Below, piece by piece: positions 50,416-63,659 of a DNA stretch of 64,000 nucleotides. Position numbers and translations under genes: made by a program. Origin of the DNA: Pyrocephalus nanus (lineage: Eukaryota > Chordata > Aves > Passeriformes > Tyrannidae). The stretch's first letter is position 1. Each line of letters begins with the position of its first letter. The notes below the pieces were generated by a model. That model had not been told where the DNA came from. It searched no databases and saw only the letters and a program-made list of their open reading frames with translations. The stretch spans positions 13,336,556 to 13,400,555 of the forward strand of contig CM076261.1 of NCBI GenBank assembly GCA_038380795.1. Reading direction: 5' to 3'.

Positions 50416-53400
50416 AAGGGAGTTTTCCTGACTCTGTTGAAGTACCTTCCCAGGAGAATAGATTATAGGTAGAGTGAAAACATTTTTTCCTTTCTTCTGC
50501 TTTTGGTAATATATTTGGACTCCTTATACTCAGTTCTGAATAGATTTCTGACTGGTTTTCCAGTGATTGTCTTTCACACACATCTCCTTACCTCAGGAGA
50601 CAAGAATGAAAAAAGAAACAAAATCACCCACCCTACAGTTGTGATAGGGGAGAATAAATAGACATAAAGGTTTATCCTTTTTCCCCTCTCCATCTAGATC
50701 ACCTATACAGTTTGCCAATTTTACAGTGGCAATGTTAGCTCCTCCCTTGCAGTTATGTGTACTCTTTGAGTGTTCCTTTATAGTTGCTATATCAAAGAGT
50801 GGAAAATTGTTCTATAATTCAGTTTACAGTTTCTGCAAAGCCTGCACAAAAAAAGAGGCTTAATGTCTAGGGGAAGGCAAGCATTTATCATGTAAAGTTA
50901 TTAACAACTCTGTTTGCAAAGGAAGATTTTTTTATCCTTTATGAAACTAAGTTTTTGCTGAGGTTGAGAAAAATATTTAGAGTAAATTGTGCTCCCTCTG
51001 TGCTCAACACCAGATTTCATCTGCTGCCCTGCAAGAGATGGCATCTCCTAGGCTGTCTTACAAGAACTGCAAAGCTCAGCCAAAACAGAGCTCAGTTGCT
51101 TTGACAATAAACATCTGGCAAGGGACTTATTTGTTCTACTGATTTTTAAAATAAATTTAAGATATCACAAACCTCAGGAAAAGTTGTTTTCAAGCTATCA
51201 ATGACTGGAGCATTTTTAAGAATATACTTGCTGTCTCATGCCATAAGTTTTATAAGTTGTTAGACGTAGCTCAGATCATATGTAATATCATTTGACATAA
51301 CTGTCCTTTGACATTTGCCATGGCCCTTCACTGCTAACAGGGAGGGCCAATCTGTCATAAGGGTCAAAATACATGCTCTGTCCACTGAAGTGGGTTTGCA
51401 CAAACTTTTTTTTTTTTTTTAAACCTGAGAAGAGCACGGGGGAGATTGATACCAGATGCTCTTATTTTCCTTTAATCTTCTGGTGATTATATAAAATTTA
51501 CCTATATTACTCCTGCTATAAGAAGTGGTTTTGAGCTACCAAATGCCTTGCCAGTGTCTCAAAGGAAAAGGGAAGATTAGCTGAGGCTTACAGTGCTGAG
51601 AACTAGAGACGTGGTTCCGCAGGCTCCAACAGAAGGAAACGTAACCAACTGCAGATCTCAGCATCTTGTGCATTGTGGCTGCACATACATTCTGCTCCAC
51701 TTGAATATGTACCTGTACTTCCTGTGTATCATGTGGAAGTTCTTTTCACTTAATTCCAGAGGAATGTGCATTTTCCTGTAAGCAGTGAAAAAAGTGTGAT
51801 ATTGGGGCTTAGAAGTTGCACTGATAAACATTATTTGACAAAACATAAAAATTTTTTCCACTGCATGAAAAAATTACTAGAGAAATATTTGAACTTTTTT
51901 TGATGACAATGGTAAATTGGTTTTAGGTTTTGGATATAAGTTCTTCCTTGTCAAAAATTGCTATTGAATTTATTTTTCTTCAGGGAAAAAAACCCAAACG
52001 TATTAAAAAGACAGTCTTTTATAGTTCAGGAAGCTCATTTGATAAGGTTTCAGTGAGATAAGAGGAAGGTAAATGGGAAATTTACTCTTTGGAGGGGGTT
52101 TAATCTGGAGAAATTGAGTTACAGGAAAAGAATATAAACTATAATGGAATTAGTGTGAAACTAATTTGATTCATGTCAAGTATCATGAAGAAAATTAGAG
52201 GTGTTATACAAAAGCAACAAATATCACCTTCTCTTCTCCAGTGATCTGGGATAATATTGATATGAAACTACTTTCTGATCTTGCTGTATCATGGTGTTGT
52301 CATTTTGCAGATATTAAAGTCCAGTTTCAGTTCCCTTACCATCAGAGCAGTATTTTCTCAAAGAGTTCTACTGCTCTCATGTTGAGACATCAGTTTTTAA
52401 GATCAGCTCTTTGAACATAATGCACATCAACTGTAAAACCTGGAATTTCATGACAAATTTTATTTCTTATCAGCTGTACTTTAGAGAAGACATTGGGCCC
52501 TAGTCTTCTGGAAGGGCTACTTTATTTTTCTAGCTGCCTTCAACTGTTCTCATGTGAAATCCCATGGCCTTCGTAGAATGGTTATCTATGCTAACAAATA
52601 AAATTTTAATTCTTAGGAGAAATGTATATTAAGCAAAGGATTCAAAAGAGTGGGCTATTGTTGTTATTCCAGTGTACACAAGAATTGAATCTATTCTGCC
52701 TATAACGTAGGTTTTTTTCTGTCAGAAGCTGGTTTTCTTTAATGATGTGAATGAACATTGTCTCAGTCAATGTACCTCTAATTGCTTAAAATTACATCAA
52801 GACCTATTATGCTTCTTCTAGAAAAAGAGCCAGACAATACTATATGGCAGCCACAGTTATCCTGTTGATGTAGTTGAAGCACCGACATACCATTTTGACC
52901 ATTGTGGAGGTTTTCTGCCTTTATAGTTGTTTCACAAAAGTTGACTTGTGATCTCTATTTTTTTGTTGTTTTCCTTTTTTTTTAATTTTTGCTTTCCTTT
53001 TGGACTAAAGTCAAATAAAGTTCAGACTGCTGTGACAGAGAAAAAAAATGAATAAGTTTTGTTACATTTGTTTTTGATTGTGAGTAATCTGAAGTTTCTT
53101 TCATGATGTTTTCTTCAAGGCTTCATATAAGCACATAGGATGTACCATTGCAAAGGATGCTGTGGTAAAAACTAATTATTAGCTGACATTTGACTATGTG
53201 TTTTAAAAATTGCCTGTAGTTTACTGGAGCTTGATTAATCTCAGTTTGCTAGCTTATATATCTATTTTGAGAAATATATAGTTACTATTCAAGCCAAGAA
53301 AATTCAAGGTTTTTTTTATTCTTCTTTATGTTGAGTTGAAAATTCCTTGTTCAAAAATCAATTAACAACTCATGACCATGTGTCACTACAGTAGAGGACT

Positions 53401-54790
53401 CATAGCACACAAAGCAAAAATGGGAAAACAAACAAAGGTGTTTAGGAGAAACCTGTCTGCATTTTCGACCAAATCAGTAACAGTGAAGGAAAAATGCATG
53501 GCACCCGCTAACATATTTGAGCATGCAAATACTAATTATACTAATCTCTTATAATCATGTTGTCTGTGATTTTCATCCAAAAAAAAAAATTCTGTATAAA
53601 TTAAGTCTCAATAATCCTACAAGGGGTAAAGGCTTTACTCGTAGATATTTTTAGGGTTAAATTTATTATGAAAATATGTATTCAAAATCTTTATGTTTGT
53701 GGAAAAGTTCCTCCTAGTTTACTCCAAAGATGACTTGCAATGTATTGTGGGTGAAACCAGAACATTTCATATAGATCAAGATACACAAGAAGAAAAGACT
53801 ATTGTTTTCTTCATTTACTCAACCTCCCTCAATCATACTTTTCCAGGACATGTCTCTATTAAACACAATTACAATAGAAATATCTTTCAGCCTCAGTCTC
53901 TCAAGCAGATGGCAATGGTTTAGTTTATTGAGCAAGAGTATCTTATAAATCACTTGTGTATACGGTGACAACAAAGGATTCTGAAGGCTTCAGTGGGCAA
54001 ACATGATGCCATTATTACTACATGCTTGATAATGTTGTCAGGCAACGGTGTCACTGATGTATTAAGGACATTTCAACAAAATTGGTGGGAGGTTTTGCTT
54101 AAACCTCAGTGGTGTAAAATAAACCCAAGTGATTAGAGTAAATTTAAAATTAATTTTTTTTAATTCTGTTTTAAATGGCAGAAAAGAAAATTTGGTTCTG
54201 CCTGTAAAGACAAAAGCTTTAAATACTCCTTATATTATAATAGCAGATCAGTTTTCTCATCCCATAATAGAGAAAACAGCTAAGGGATAACACTTTGGTG
54301 TTTTATGAAATTTTAAAGGAATTCCTCAAATAATTAAGAGAAGAAATTTTTCAGAAGAAGACTGTCAGAACTTGAAAATATAACAAATGCTTAAGTGCAG
54401 ATTTCATTACCATCCTTTCTTCCCACATAATGGTACGACCATTTTACATAGGTCTTAGGCATCTCATGTGAGGAAATTGAGGCATACATCGGTGAATTAA
54501 ATTGACAGCTCTCCTGCCAAAGGCTATTAACAGCCACACAAGCAGAACCTTCTCCTTCTCATTTTTAGAGTCTATTTCAATAGGACTCTTTCCTTTTTTA
54601 GCTGTGTCTTATCAAGAAAAACGAAACAGTGAGCAGATAGTGTACGGGAAAAAGAAATCCTTTTTTTTTTTTTTTAAGTCTATTCAGAATAAGGTTACAT
54701 TCATTAAAAACCCTGACATGTGTCCAGGTCTATACTGGAGACATGTCTGAGTCTCCTCCAAAGGATTCAGTATTTTGATATTTTTGTACA
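50416..54790. other. non-coding DNA
   Basis: No recognised gene. Poly-T(15) tracts lie at 51406-51420 and 54661-54675. Open frames at 51593-51781 and 53693-53923 lack any family signature. Confidence 0.55.
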
Positions 54791-55802
54791 GTCATAAAAC
54801 TGTGGAATAGTTTGGGTTGGAAGACACCTTAATACTCATATAGTTCCAACCCTACTGCCACAAACAGGGACACCTTCCACTAGACTAGGTTGATCAAAGA
54901 CCCTTTTAGCTGGCCTTGAACACTTCCAGGAATGAGACATCCACACATTCTCTGGGCAACCTGTTCCAGTGTCTCACCACCCTTACAGTAAAAAATTTCT
55001 TCCTAATATTTAATCTAACTCTACCCTCTTTCAGCTTAAAGTCATTGTCCCTCATCCTATCACTACATGCCATTATAAAAAGTCCCTCCTCAGCTCTCTT
55101 GTAAGCCTGTTATAGGTACTGGAAAGCTGCTATAAATCTCTCTGGAACCTTCTCTTCTCCAGGCTGAAAAATCCCACTCTCTCAGCCTGCCTTTATAGGA
55201 GAGGTGCTCCTGCCATCTGATTTTCTTCATGACCCTCCTCTGGATTTGCTCCAGTAAGTCAGTGTCCTCCCTGTGCTGGGAACCCTAACCTGGGTGCAGC
55301 ACTCTAGGTGAGATCTCACCAGAATAGAGGGACAGAATCCCCTCCCTTGACCTGCTGGACAAGATGTTTTAGATACAGCCTTGGACACGGTTGGCTTTCT
55401 GGGCTGCAAGTGAACATTGCTGGGTCATGTCCAATCCCACATTCACCAGCACCCCTAAGTACTTCTCAGAGCTGCTCTTGATTCATTGTCTGTCCAGCCT
55501 GTATTTGTGCTTGGGATTACCCTGACCCAGCTGAAGGACCTTGAACTTGGCATTGAACTTCATGAGGTTTGCACCAGCCTACCTCTTAAGCCTATCAAGG
55601 TCCCTCTTGATGGCATCCCTTCCCTCCAGCATGTCAACTGCACCACACAGCTTGGTGTCATCGGCACATTTGCTGAGGGAGCAGTCAATACCAGTGTCTC
55701 TGTCACTGACAAAGATGTTAAACAATGCTGGTCCCATCACTGACCCCTGAGGAATGCCACTTGTCACTGTTCTGCACAGGAATTTTGTTCCAGTGGTCTA
55801 AT
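54791..55802 (-). mobile_element. CR1 LINE fragment, about 1 kb, with reverse-transcriptase motifs
   Basis: The longest CR1 here, on minus. Its 3' tail is at 54791 but worn (no clean ATTCTATG). Near the 5' side, an open minus frame at 55767-55579 reads as the palm of the CR1 reverse transcriptase: [11 protein letters not shown] (motif B) and CADDTKL with the catalytic Asp pair at residues 36-37 of that frame (motif C). Further 3' sequence matches the rest of the ORF in broken frames. The element is truncated before motif A and the endonuclease, so it is dead. Confidence 0.95.
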
Positions 55803-55828
55803 GGACACTAGCCACAAGTATGCTGAGG

Positions 55829-55845
55829 AAAAAAAAAAAAAAAAA
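55829..55845. repeat. poly-A tract, 17 bases
   Basis: Seventeen A beginning about 26 bases beyond the 5' truncation point of the minus-strand CR1. It is on the wrong side to be that element's tail. Confidence 0.95.
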
Positions 55846-58800
55846 TCCCAGTTTGGATGGCCTGCAGATGATTTTAATGGATGTCAAAGATAACTCATCA
55901 GACTGGGATTAACCCTGTTGAAAAATATAAATTTTTCAAGAAGGATAAGAATTTGGACAGGCATGAGACCATTTATTTCCTAAGGATGGAATTTTTCTTC
56001 ACTTCACGTAAAAAATTGACACTATATTTAATATGTAGCTACAAAATAGGAATAGTTGAGGTTTATATTAAGGAAGATTTTGAACTAGATCACCATAATA
56101 CACTGCTGCACAAAAACTGAAAACACAGGAAATGTCAGATAAGCATGCAACTCTTGCTCATTTAGATGAGATGTTCTGACCTCACATTGCCTTGATCAAA
56201 ACTATTATTACAGTAATCTCTGAAATACATTGTGCATTGCACAAACCTCATAAAGAAGTTTATAACTTGTTATTTCTGTACTCTTAGCTGTTTTGCAGAG
56301 TTTGGTATTGTTCTTCCTGGATAAAGGTAGATAAGCTGGCACAACATTTTTATGTGGCATCTTATAGGAACAGAAAAAAATACTGTACTTAACACTCCAA
56401 CTCAAGGTAAAAGTACTTTTAGCTACTATAAAGGCATAAGTGCAACAAGAATAATAACAAAATTTTATATTTGAACTTTGGTTAAAAAGTAGCCGAACAA
56501 ATTTTCTAAATCATAATTCCTACATAACAAAACTTCTTTAAGAACAAAAAAGAAGAGAAACTGGATGACTATATTTGTTCTGAACAGACTTGTCAGACTG
56601 TTTTGTTTATGTATTTGTATCTACATATATATATATTTATAGATTGTTCATATTGCTTCTCTATGAGATATTTAATCCTATGTTATATGGAATTTAACTC
56701 CTCATTTCTCATAATTTATGAGTCAAAGTCACTGAAAAATTCAAGGAAAACATTATTTAAGCTTTATTCTGGTAATGCATGGGCAGCAGTTTAGGAATTT
56801 AAACTGCTGCTGGATCTGAAAATAAATACTAGTGGTAAAAAATGATTAGTAGTTCCTGGTTATTATTTTCAACAAATCATTTTGTTGGGAGGCTCAGTGA
56901 TCTCCTTCCTTATTTCTTATACCTCTAGACAGTTAAAGAATTTTTTTTTGTTTTAATTTCGTGCATGCCCTATGATTCTTCCAGGCAAAATAAGAAGAAC
57001 AATTAGCCCCTTTATGGAGGAGAATCAGGAGAAGCCACTTGTCCACATCCTGAACCATTTGGCTGAGGCTGTTCAAGAACAAAATTGGATCATCTGAATG
57101 TCATTTAATGAGTTTTCTGTAGACTGGCAACTTCTGTGCTCATTTCCCTGCAGCAGTTCAACTTTATTATTATCATCAAAAAAATTGCCATTTTACCCAC
57201 TGACTGATACTCTGCCTCATTCTTGAAAAAGAAATGAAGTGGCAAAAATCTACAATTTACAAATAAATAAATTTTGGTGACCAAATATTCCTTGTCTGAA
57301 AAACTCTGTTGAACTTTCAGAAACAAAAAAATGTTTATGGCAGTTCTGAAAATTTTACTGTATGATTTTTGTCAATGGATTACTCTGATATTTTACTGTA
57401 GATGTTTTCACTGAATCATGTTACAAGTTAAATGTCAATTGCAATAGATTTTAAATAATTGATATAACACTGTAATGGAAAGAAAAAATGAAATCCAGAA
57501 ATCCTGAAGACTCATGGTGGTTCTGCCTATGACTTCCAGGAAATTAGTACTGAACTTGAACATTTTCCTTTGCGCCATTTAGTAACCTTCTAATTTGGAT
57601 AAAACTAGTCTGCATGCAGGGTTCTCAACAAGTGTATTTAAGTGAAAATTAATCAATTAATTAAATTAGAATCTGAAATGTGGCTCCAAATTTATTTGAT
57701 GCAAGCAAGTGAATATATGCACATTCAAATAAGAACTGTCCTTCAAAATTTTAGGGTTTTTCTATAGATGTTTAAATTAAATTTATTATCATATGTAGAA
57801 GATTCTCTCAGAAGTTATATACATCTATTTCCTTGAAGAGCTAAATCATGATTTTTCATTTTAAAATGCTAGAGGTGAAATACAGCGAGGAAGCTGGTAG
57901 AGCAAGATCTTCCTTAGTAATTCTGGAGAAAAATGTGTGAGACACAGCACATCTCATTCTGAAATGGAAAACAAGGATGACCTTATTTTAATGACCTGCC
58001 CTCAAAACAACAAAAAGTATTCAAACTTAGCTGCATTTTGAAAGGGAGGAGGAAAAAATACTCTCTCTGCACAGTGGGAAGTTCCTCTGCCTTTCATATT
58101 TCTAATTCCAGGCAGCATGCTATCTGCTCCAAAGAGCAAGAAAACAAATGCCAAGCTTTAATCAGAATTATATTGGCTGTGTAGGGACTTTCAGATCATT
58201 TGCCCATTCCTAACAATGTCATGCAGATTCCCTTTAGAATATCAATGCAGAGGCCTTTGCCCTTGCTGTGAAGAAAAGGTTGCAAAAGACTGAAGATGAG
58301 CAGCTGGTCCATCTGAGGTTAACATTTCTTTTTGTGATGGGGGGAAGAGGAAAGGGTAAAAGTTTCACTCTAATTTAATTCCTTAATGAAACTAAGAATT
58401 AGAATCCCTGCAGTGTAGCGCTAACCTTTTCTCTAGTGTCAAGCAATTTTTTTCCTCAAATACATCTTGGATAATGCTATGGTTATCTGAGGGTTGGTTT
58501 AGAGGCCATTAATAAGGCATACTGTACTGAATTTGATGGACCTTACAGAGCTACTTTAATAAAAATCTTAGTTCCATAAAGTGCAGCCCTGTTTTTCAAA
58601 TAAGAAATGTTTGATCATTGCAACATCTGTTTATTGCTTTACAGAAAATGATAGCTTTTACATACATCACTTAATTTATACAAAATTTAAAGAGGTGTTC
58701 TTTTCTGTTTCCATTTCCCCTGGTGTCCCTGAAATCCCCAGATCTTACTCCTCTTATTCTGTGCAATAAAACATGCCCACAAAGAGGTAGAGTTCAATGC

Positions 58801-60767
58801 AGATAAGATGCACTTAGACCATCATATTGTTTGGACAGTAAGACAGTTGGAGAAAACATGACCAGGAAACCAGCTCAGCTTATTACTTCTCGTTCTGAGA
58901 AAAAAGGCAATTGTTTTGGATGCATTGGAAAGCTATTGATGTATCTTCCCCCACCTTCCCTTAGTCTCCTAATCAGACTTTGTTCTTTTTTAAGTGGCCA
59001 TTTTGTAACTATTCAGTTTCTGTCAATATTATTATGGTTTGAATAAATTATTATCGTTGACAAGTGTTAGTCAGCAACGTGTAATAATAGGAAGAAATTG
59101 TATCTTTCATTCACGTTTATTTTCCAAGCTTTTCTTGAAAGAGATGTACTCTACTTGATAATTTAGCTTACATGCTCTTAGCAGAATCTCTTCCATTCTG
59201 AATTCTTCTTTCCTGGACATGACTGAACAGGTCTGTAAATTCCAGAAGAGATCTCGTGAGGGCCTTTTCCTGAAAATTCTACAATGGAAACATATTTCAG
59301 GAAGCGCGCAATACAATGGTTTATAATTGTTTAACAATCAACTAATTCTATTTTTCTAATCTTTCTAATTTCTATTTTTCACTTTGTGTTCACTGTGTTT
59401 GTCCTTTACATCCTTCTTTTCTAATGCATTCCTGATCCTCCGGTTCTGGTTCTTCTAAATCCTCTAGTCCGTTTAATATGACTTCATGAGATATCTTCAT
59501 ATGTTAGATTTCTACTTTTGCTTATCTTTATATTTAACTACTTTTCCCTTACAAACCCTTTTATGATGTCCTAATGTATATACTCAGCCTACAATCAAAT
59601 CACTTCTTCCTCTTTTAGAGATTTTTTTTCAAAGAAATATGCTATTCTTCTTATCAAAGGATAGGTAAGCTTTTTAATTATTTTTCTTTAGTCTTTGCTT
59701 TTGAAAACTTATTTCTCCCCAAATGAAATAACATCTACTGTTTAAACTACCATAGAACTGTTTTGTGCATAATGACACATGGTCCCATCTTCTTGTAGCT
59801 AGACAATTTACATGTGTACTATAATTTTATGGCTGCATATTGAATATATTATTGCATATTAGAAGGGTAACTCAAATATTTGTAAATAAACCTTTACTGT
59901 AAGACAGCAATGAATGAAAACCTGAGGTAAACTCTCCTTTCCATGGGAATTGTTACTGTTTCTGTTGTATTTCATTGGATCAACAGAACAACTGGCTCTT
60001 TCAAACTAGTAAAGGTTGAGAGGTTCCCATTTCACAGCATATTACTAGATCTGTTAATAGCTTGGATTAAATTTTTGAGTGGAATATGATGTGTTAGAAT
60101 TTCATATTATCAGCTAAGAGTGTTAGAGAAGAACTTCAGATCAAGTTTTTCACTTGTTCTGAAGTCTGTCTTAGTGTGTGCTAAAAAACCAATTACTCTA
60201 GATATTTCTTAATATGAAATCTGTCTATACATCCAGTTTAACTATTTAACTGTGCCATTTAGAGGGTAATGGTTTCTTCATTACATGATGCATTTAAGCA
60301 CAGATTTAAGGTTTCATTGGCTTTTTTCTCCATTTATTATAACACATTACATATCCACACTTCATTTCAGCATCCTGACTACATTTCCTAATCAATGGTG
60401 AGGAACTCATACACTGTAGGAGAAAAAGACATACCCTCAAGGAACCACCAAATGTGGAAGCGGTGCACGCTAGATCAGTGGTGCACACTATCATCCCTCT
60501 CCACCACTTGCAGTGAAGTAAATTCAAAAGAGACTTAAAGGGGTACGACTGTAAGAGACTGTGAGATAATTCTTTGGAAACTGCCTAGAAACTCTATATT
60601 GGAGACTCTTCATCCCTTCCCAGGTCAGTGTAATGTAAGTCAGGGGCTGAAAGCCAAAGCTCTATTATGGCTGCCTCCTTTCTGCTAAATGGCTGTTTGT
60701 TAGAAGACTCTTTTACGGATGTGCTATCTTCTTTATTTCTTTCAGTTCTACTTTTATTTCTTTTCTC
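55846..60767. other. non-coding DNA
   Basis: AT-rich, with no gene, RNA gene or recognised repeat. Confidence 0.55.
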
Positions 60768-61290
60768 ATGGTGAGATGGGGTTGAGAATCAGAAGTGAAA
60801 AAGTGAGAAAACTTGTTTGTTCGTATAAAGACCATTTAATAGGTAAAGTAAAAGCCATGTATGGAAGTGAAGCAAAACAAGGAATTCATTCACCACTTCC
60901 CATGGGCAGGCAGGTGTTCAGCCATCCCAAGGAAACAGGGCTCCATTGCCTTTAACGATGTCTTGGGAAGACAAACACTCAGAATGTCTTCCTCCTTCTT
61001 TTTCTTCCCCCAGCTCTATATGCATCATGCCATGTCGTATGGAATGTCCCCTGGTCAGCTAGGGTCAGCTGTCCCAGATGTATTCCCTTCCAGCTCCTTG
61101 TGCACCCCACTTCCTCACTGGTAGGGCAGTGCAAGGGGCAGAAAAGGTCTTGACTCTGTAGGCACTGTTCAGCGGTAACTAAAACCCTCCCTGTATTATC
61201 AACCATGCTTTAAGCATGAGTCAAAGCCACAGTCCCATACCAGCCACTATGAAGGAAATTAACTCCACCCCAGTAGACTTGCACCTGCAG
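60768..61290 (-). mobile_element. solo ERV LTR, truncated, minus orientation
   Basis: Same family and orientation as the LTR at 42810-43357: TTTAATAGGTAAAG (60835), GAATTCATTCACC (60882), AGGTGTTCAGCC (60912), GCAGAAAAGGT (61138) and the AATTAACTC block (61251) come in the same order and spacing. About 80 to 90 bases of the LTR 3' end are missing, because the match starts at GTGAGATGGGG. The TATA-side sequence (CTATATG, near 61016-61022) is better kept than in the other copy, while the CRE palindrome is mutated. No retroviral coding sequence adjoins it. Confidence 0.87.
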
Positions 61291-63406
61291 ACTGGTGATG
61301 ATGTAGCTGGAAAGCCTAACCTTCAGTTGTTCTTACAGCTCTGTTATCTGAAATCAGAGGAATCTTCTCTCACATTTCTTCTGCAGTTCCATAAATATTG
61401 CATATATAAGGTCTATTAGGGGTATTCATCAGAAGTTCATCCAGTGTTTCCTTGGCTTTAACAGGTCTCTGCTCCCCTGTAAAAAACTTCCCTGTGATTC
61501 AGTGAAAACTTCTAAGATTGAGAGTATTTAGTGTGGGAACCACTGGAGATATAGTTTGGACCTGGAAGTGCACAGAATTTGTATTAAAGACTACAGTAAT
61601 TGAATAAAGAATTTTCTTACATAGTAGGGGAAGATTCAAGTGCTTGAAAAGGGTAACTTTTGAATTAAAAAAGGATTTTATAAATGAGTGTACGGTCTCA
61701 AAGTAACAGGATGAAATTCAATGAGGGTAAGCACTATATCTTTTAAGTCAACCAGCAAATACCAAATTTAAAACAGGGAGGAAAATCATACTAGGAGGAG
61801 GGGAATAACTGACCTGAGAGTTTTACCTGTTCAAATATTGCATTTAAACCAAAATGGCATAGTTGCAGATGTGGCAAACATCACCAGGGATCTAATTGGT
61901 GCCATATTTAAGAAAAGATAAATAATATTAATTTTATAGTTATCTGCCTTAAAATGACCATGTCAACTCTTTTGATAGAGATGTTTATCAGTTAATCTTC
62001 CTAGAATAACAGAACAGGAGAGGTAGAAATAGGGGAGGATAGAGGAAGCACAATATTAATCTTTACACAGTAAACAGTTACTGTATTATGAAGTATTTTT
62101 CTTATCATGAAGAAATAATTGACTTGCTGTAGAAATGATTGATTTCAGAAACTGGGGGAAAACCTTGCAAGGACAGCTAAACAATATAACAGACTGCCTT
62201 GTGAGGTTTCAAAAAGCAGACTACGATGACCATCAGGTAGAGTTAGTTTGTACAGGATAAAACAGAGGACTTTATGGAATGCTTCATGAGGTTACTTCAA
62301 ACCCTATGAAATACTGTTTTTATACATAGTCCAGTCACTAACGCCAATGGTAGTTTCATCATCAGTTTCAGTGATTAGGTAATCTAAATGTAATTAAAAG
62401 TCTCCTCTGCAAGCCAGTGAGATACTGTGCTTCTGTGATTCTATCAGTGAGTCACTCCTTAACAGTGTGACTTAAGGGACTTCTTGCCATAACCATAGAT
62501 TTAACTATAAACTCCCTTAACTGATGAAAGGGTTAAGATATGAAGATGTAAACTAACAGTACTGGTTTCATAGCTCTTTGGAGCTATTGTTCCAAATTTT
62601 TCGGAGGCTTTTGAAACTCCCACCTAATAATGATTGAAGATGGCAACAATGTGCTTTAAGAAAATTGTTTGAAAAGTGTACTCCTGCACTTACAGCACTT
62701 ACAGTCCTTATTTTTGAAAGCTAAAGTGTAGAGAAAGAACAGCTGGGATAACATCTCCTGTCCACATTTGGGAATTCTAATGTAAAATATACTGCTTTAT
62801 CACTGATGGAGTTCTACAGAAAATGGTTTGTTTACTGCTTGGAAAACTGATGATTTGACTGAATCAACAAGATGCCCAAATGATACTCCACAATTTGCAC
62901 CTGCTTGTCTTGTTTTGATGAATGTGAAACTATGCAGATTAAGCATTACCAGGTGTACTGCAGGAACACATATGCTCAAGCACTCTGTTTTTCTTACTCT
63001 TCTTTCCTCCTTCCTTTCTTAAATCAGTTTCTGCAAGAAGTTTGTAGGTTTTTTTAGGAAAACGGACAGAAGGGTTCACAGCCGCTCTCTTTGCTTTGAT
63101 AACTGTGCATCACAATAAGATCTGCATCCATCTTTCCTTCATTTTACTGATCTAAATTACTTGTTTAAAATACTGTGTTTTCTATGTGACCGCAAAGAAC
63201 ATGATACTTCCTTTCGTCTCTACTGAAGAGCTAATAATGAGAAAATACTGTATGTATCTTTGGCAACTAGAAACCCCGAGAGAAATCTGAAGAGCTTTTT
63301 CCAGAACTTCTCATTACTAGTGGGAAACTTTATAATTTTTAACTTACTCTAAGATTTTTATTTCTATTTTGTATGTTTCTGTGAGCTTGTTTCTGTATTC
63401 TTTTAG
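61291..63406. other. non-coding DNA
   Basis: No recognised gene or element; short chance frames only. Confidence 0.55.
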
Positions 63407-63598
63407 GAATACAGATTAAGTTTTAAATATTTGTCATTAAGTATGGTGCTAAAGAAGACCCCAAAACCAGTACCTCCAACAGAAACCAACAATCCTTGTC
63501 TTCCCAATTTTAAAAATAATTTTTCCTTCTGGGATCCACAACCTGTGTCTGTGGGAAGTGGTTTCTTTCCAAGTGTTAAGGTTTCACTAATGAATTAA
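63407..63598 (+). other. candidate terminal exon, unidentified
   Basis: A long T-rich pyrimidine tract ending in TTCTTTTAG precedes 63407. From the first base after the AG one frame is open for 63 codons to TAA at 63596. Its middle is Pro/Asn-rich with aromatics (KKTPKPVPPTETNNPCLPNF), then FWDPQP, which looks more protein-like than most frames here. It has no upstream Met at the usual length, so an ordinary ORF search misses it. No clear AATAAA follows closely. I recognise no family; it could be chance. Confidence 0.2.
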
Positions 63599-63620
63599 TT
63601 CATAAAAACTGGACTTCTCT

Positions 63621-63638
63621 ACATTACAAATGTAATGT
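63621..63638. repeat. 7-bp stem, 4-base loop inverted repeat
   Basis: ACATTAC, loop AAAT, GTAATGT. Stands just before the poly-A at 63644. It is not a U-tailed terminator of any recognised gene and is probably chance. Confidence 0.7.
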
Positions 63639-63643
63639 TGAAC

Positions 63644-63659
63644 AAAAAAAAAAAAAAAA
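63644..63659. repeat. poly-A tract, 16 bases
   Basis: Sixteen A following GAAC, 45 bases beyond the stop of the open stretch ending at 63598. There is no AATAAA in the usual place before it, so it does not look like the tail of a retrocopy. Confidence 0.95.

Noticed and set aside
42810..61290. The two LTRs as the ends of one provirus
   Set aside because: Same orientation and family, but the 17.4 kb between them is longer than a usual provirus, contains a CR1 and simple repeats, and shows no gag, pol or env reading frames. Two independent solo LTRs fit better.
62420..62445. TTCTGTGATTCTATC, like a CR1 3' tail
   Set aside because: No CR1 body precedes it on plus; a single tail-like 15-mer can arise by chance.
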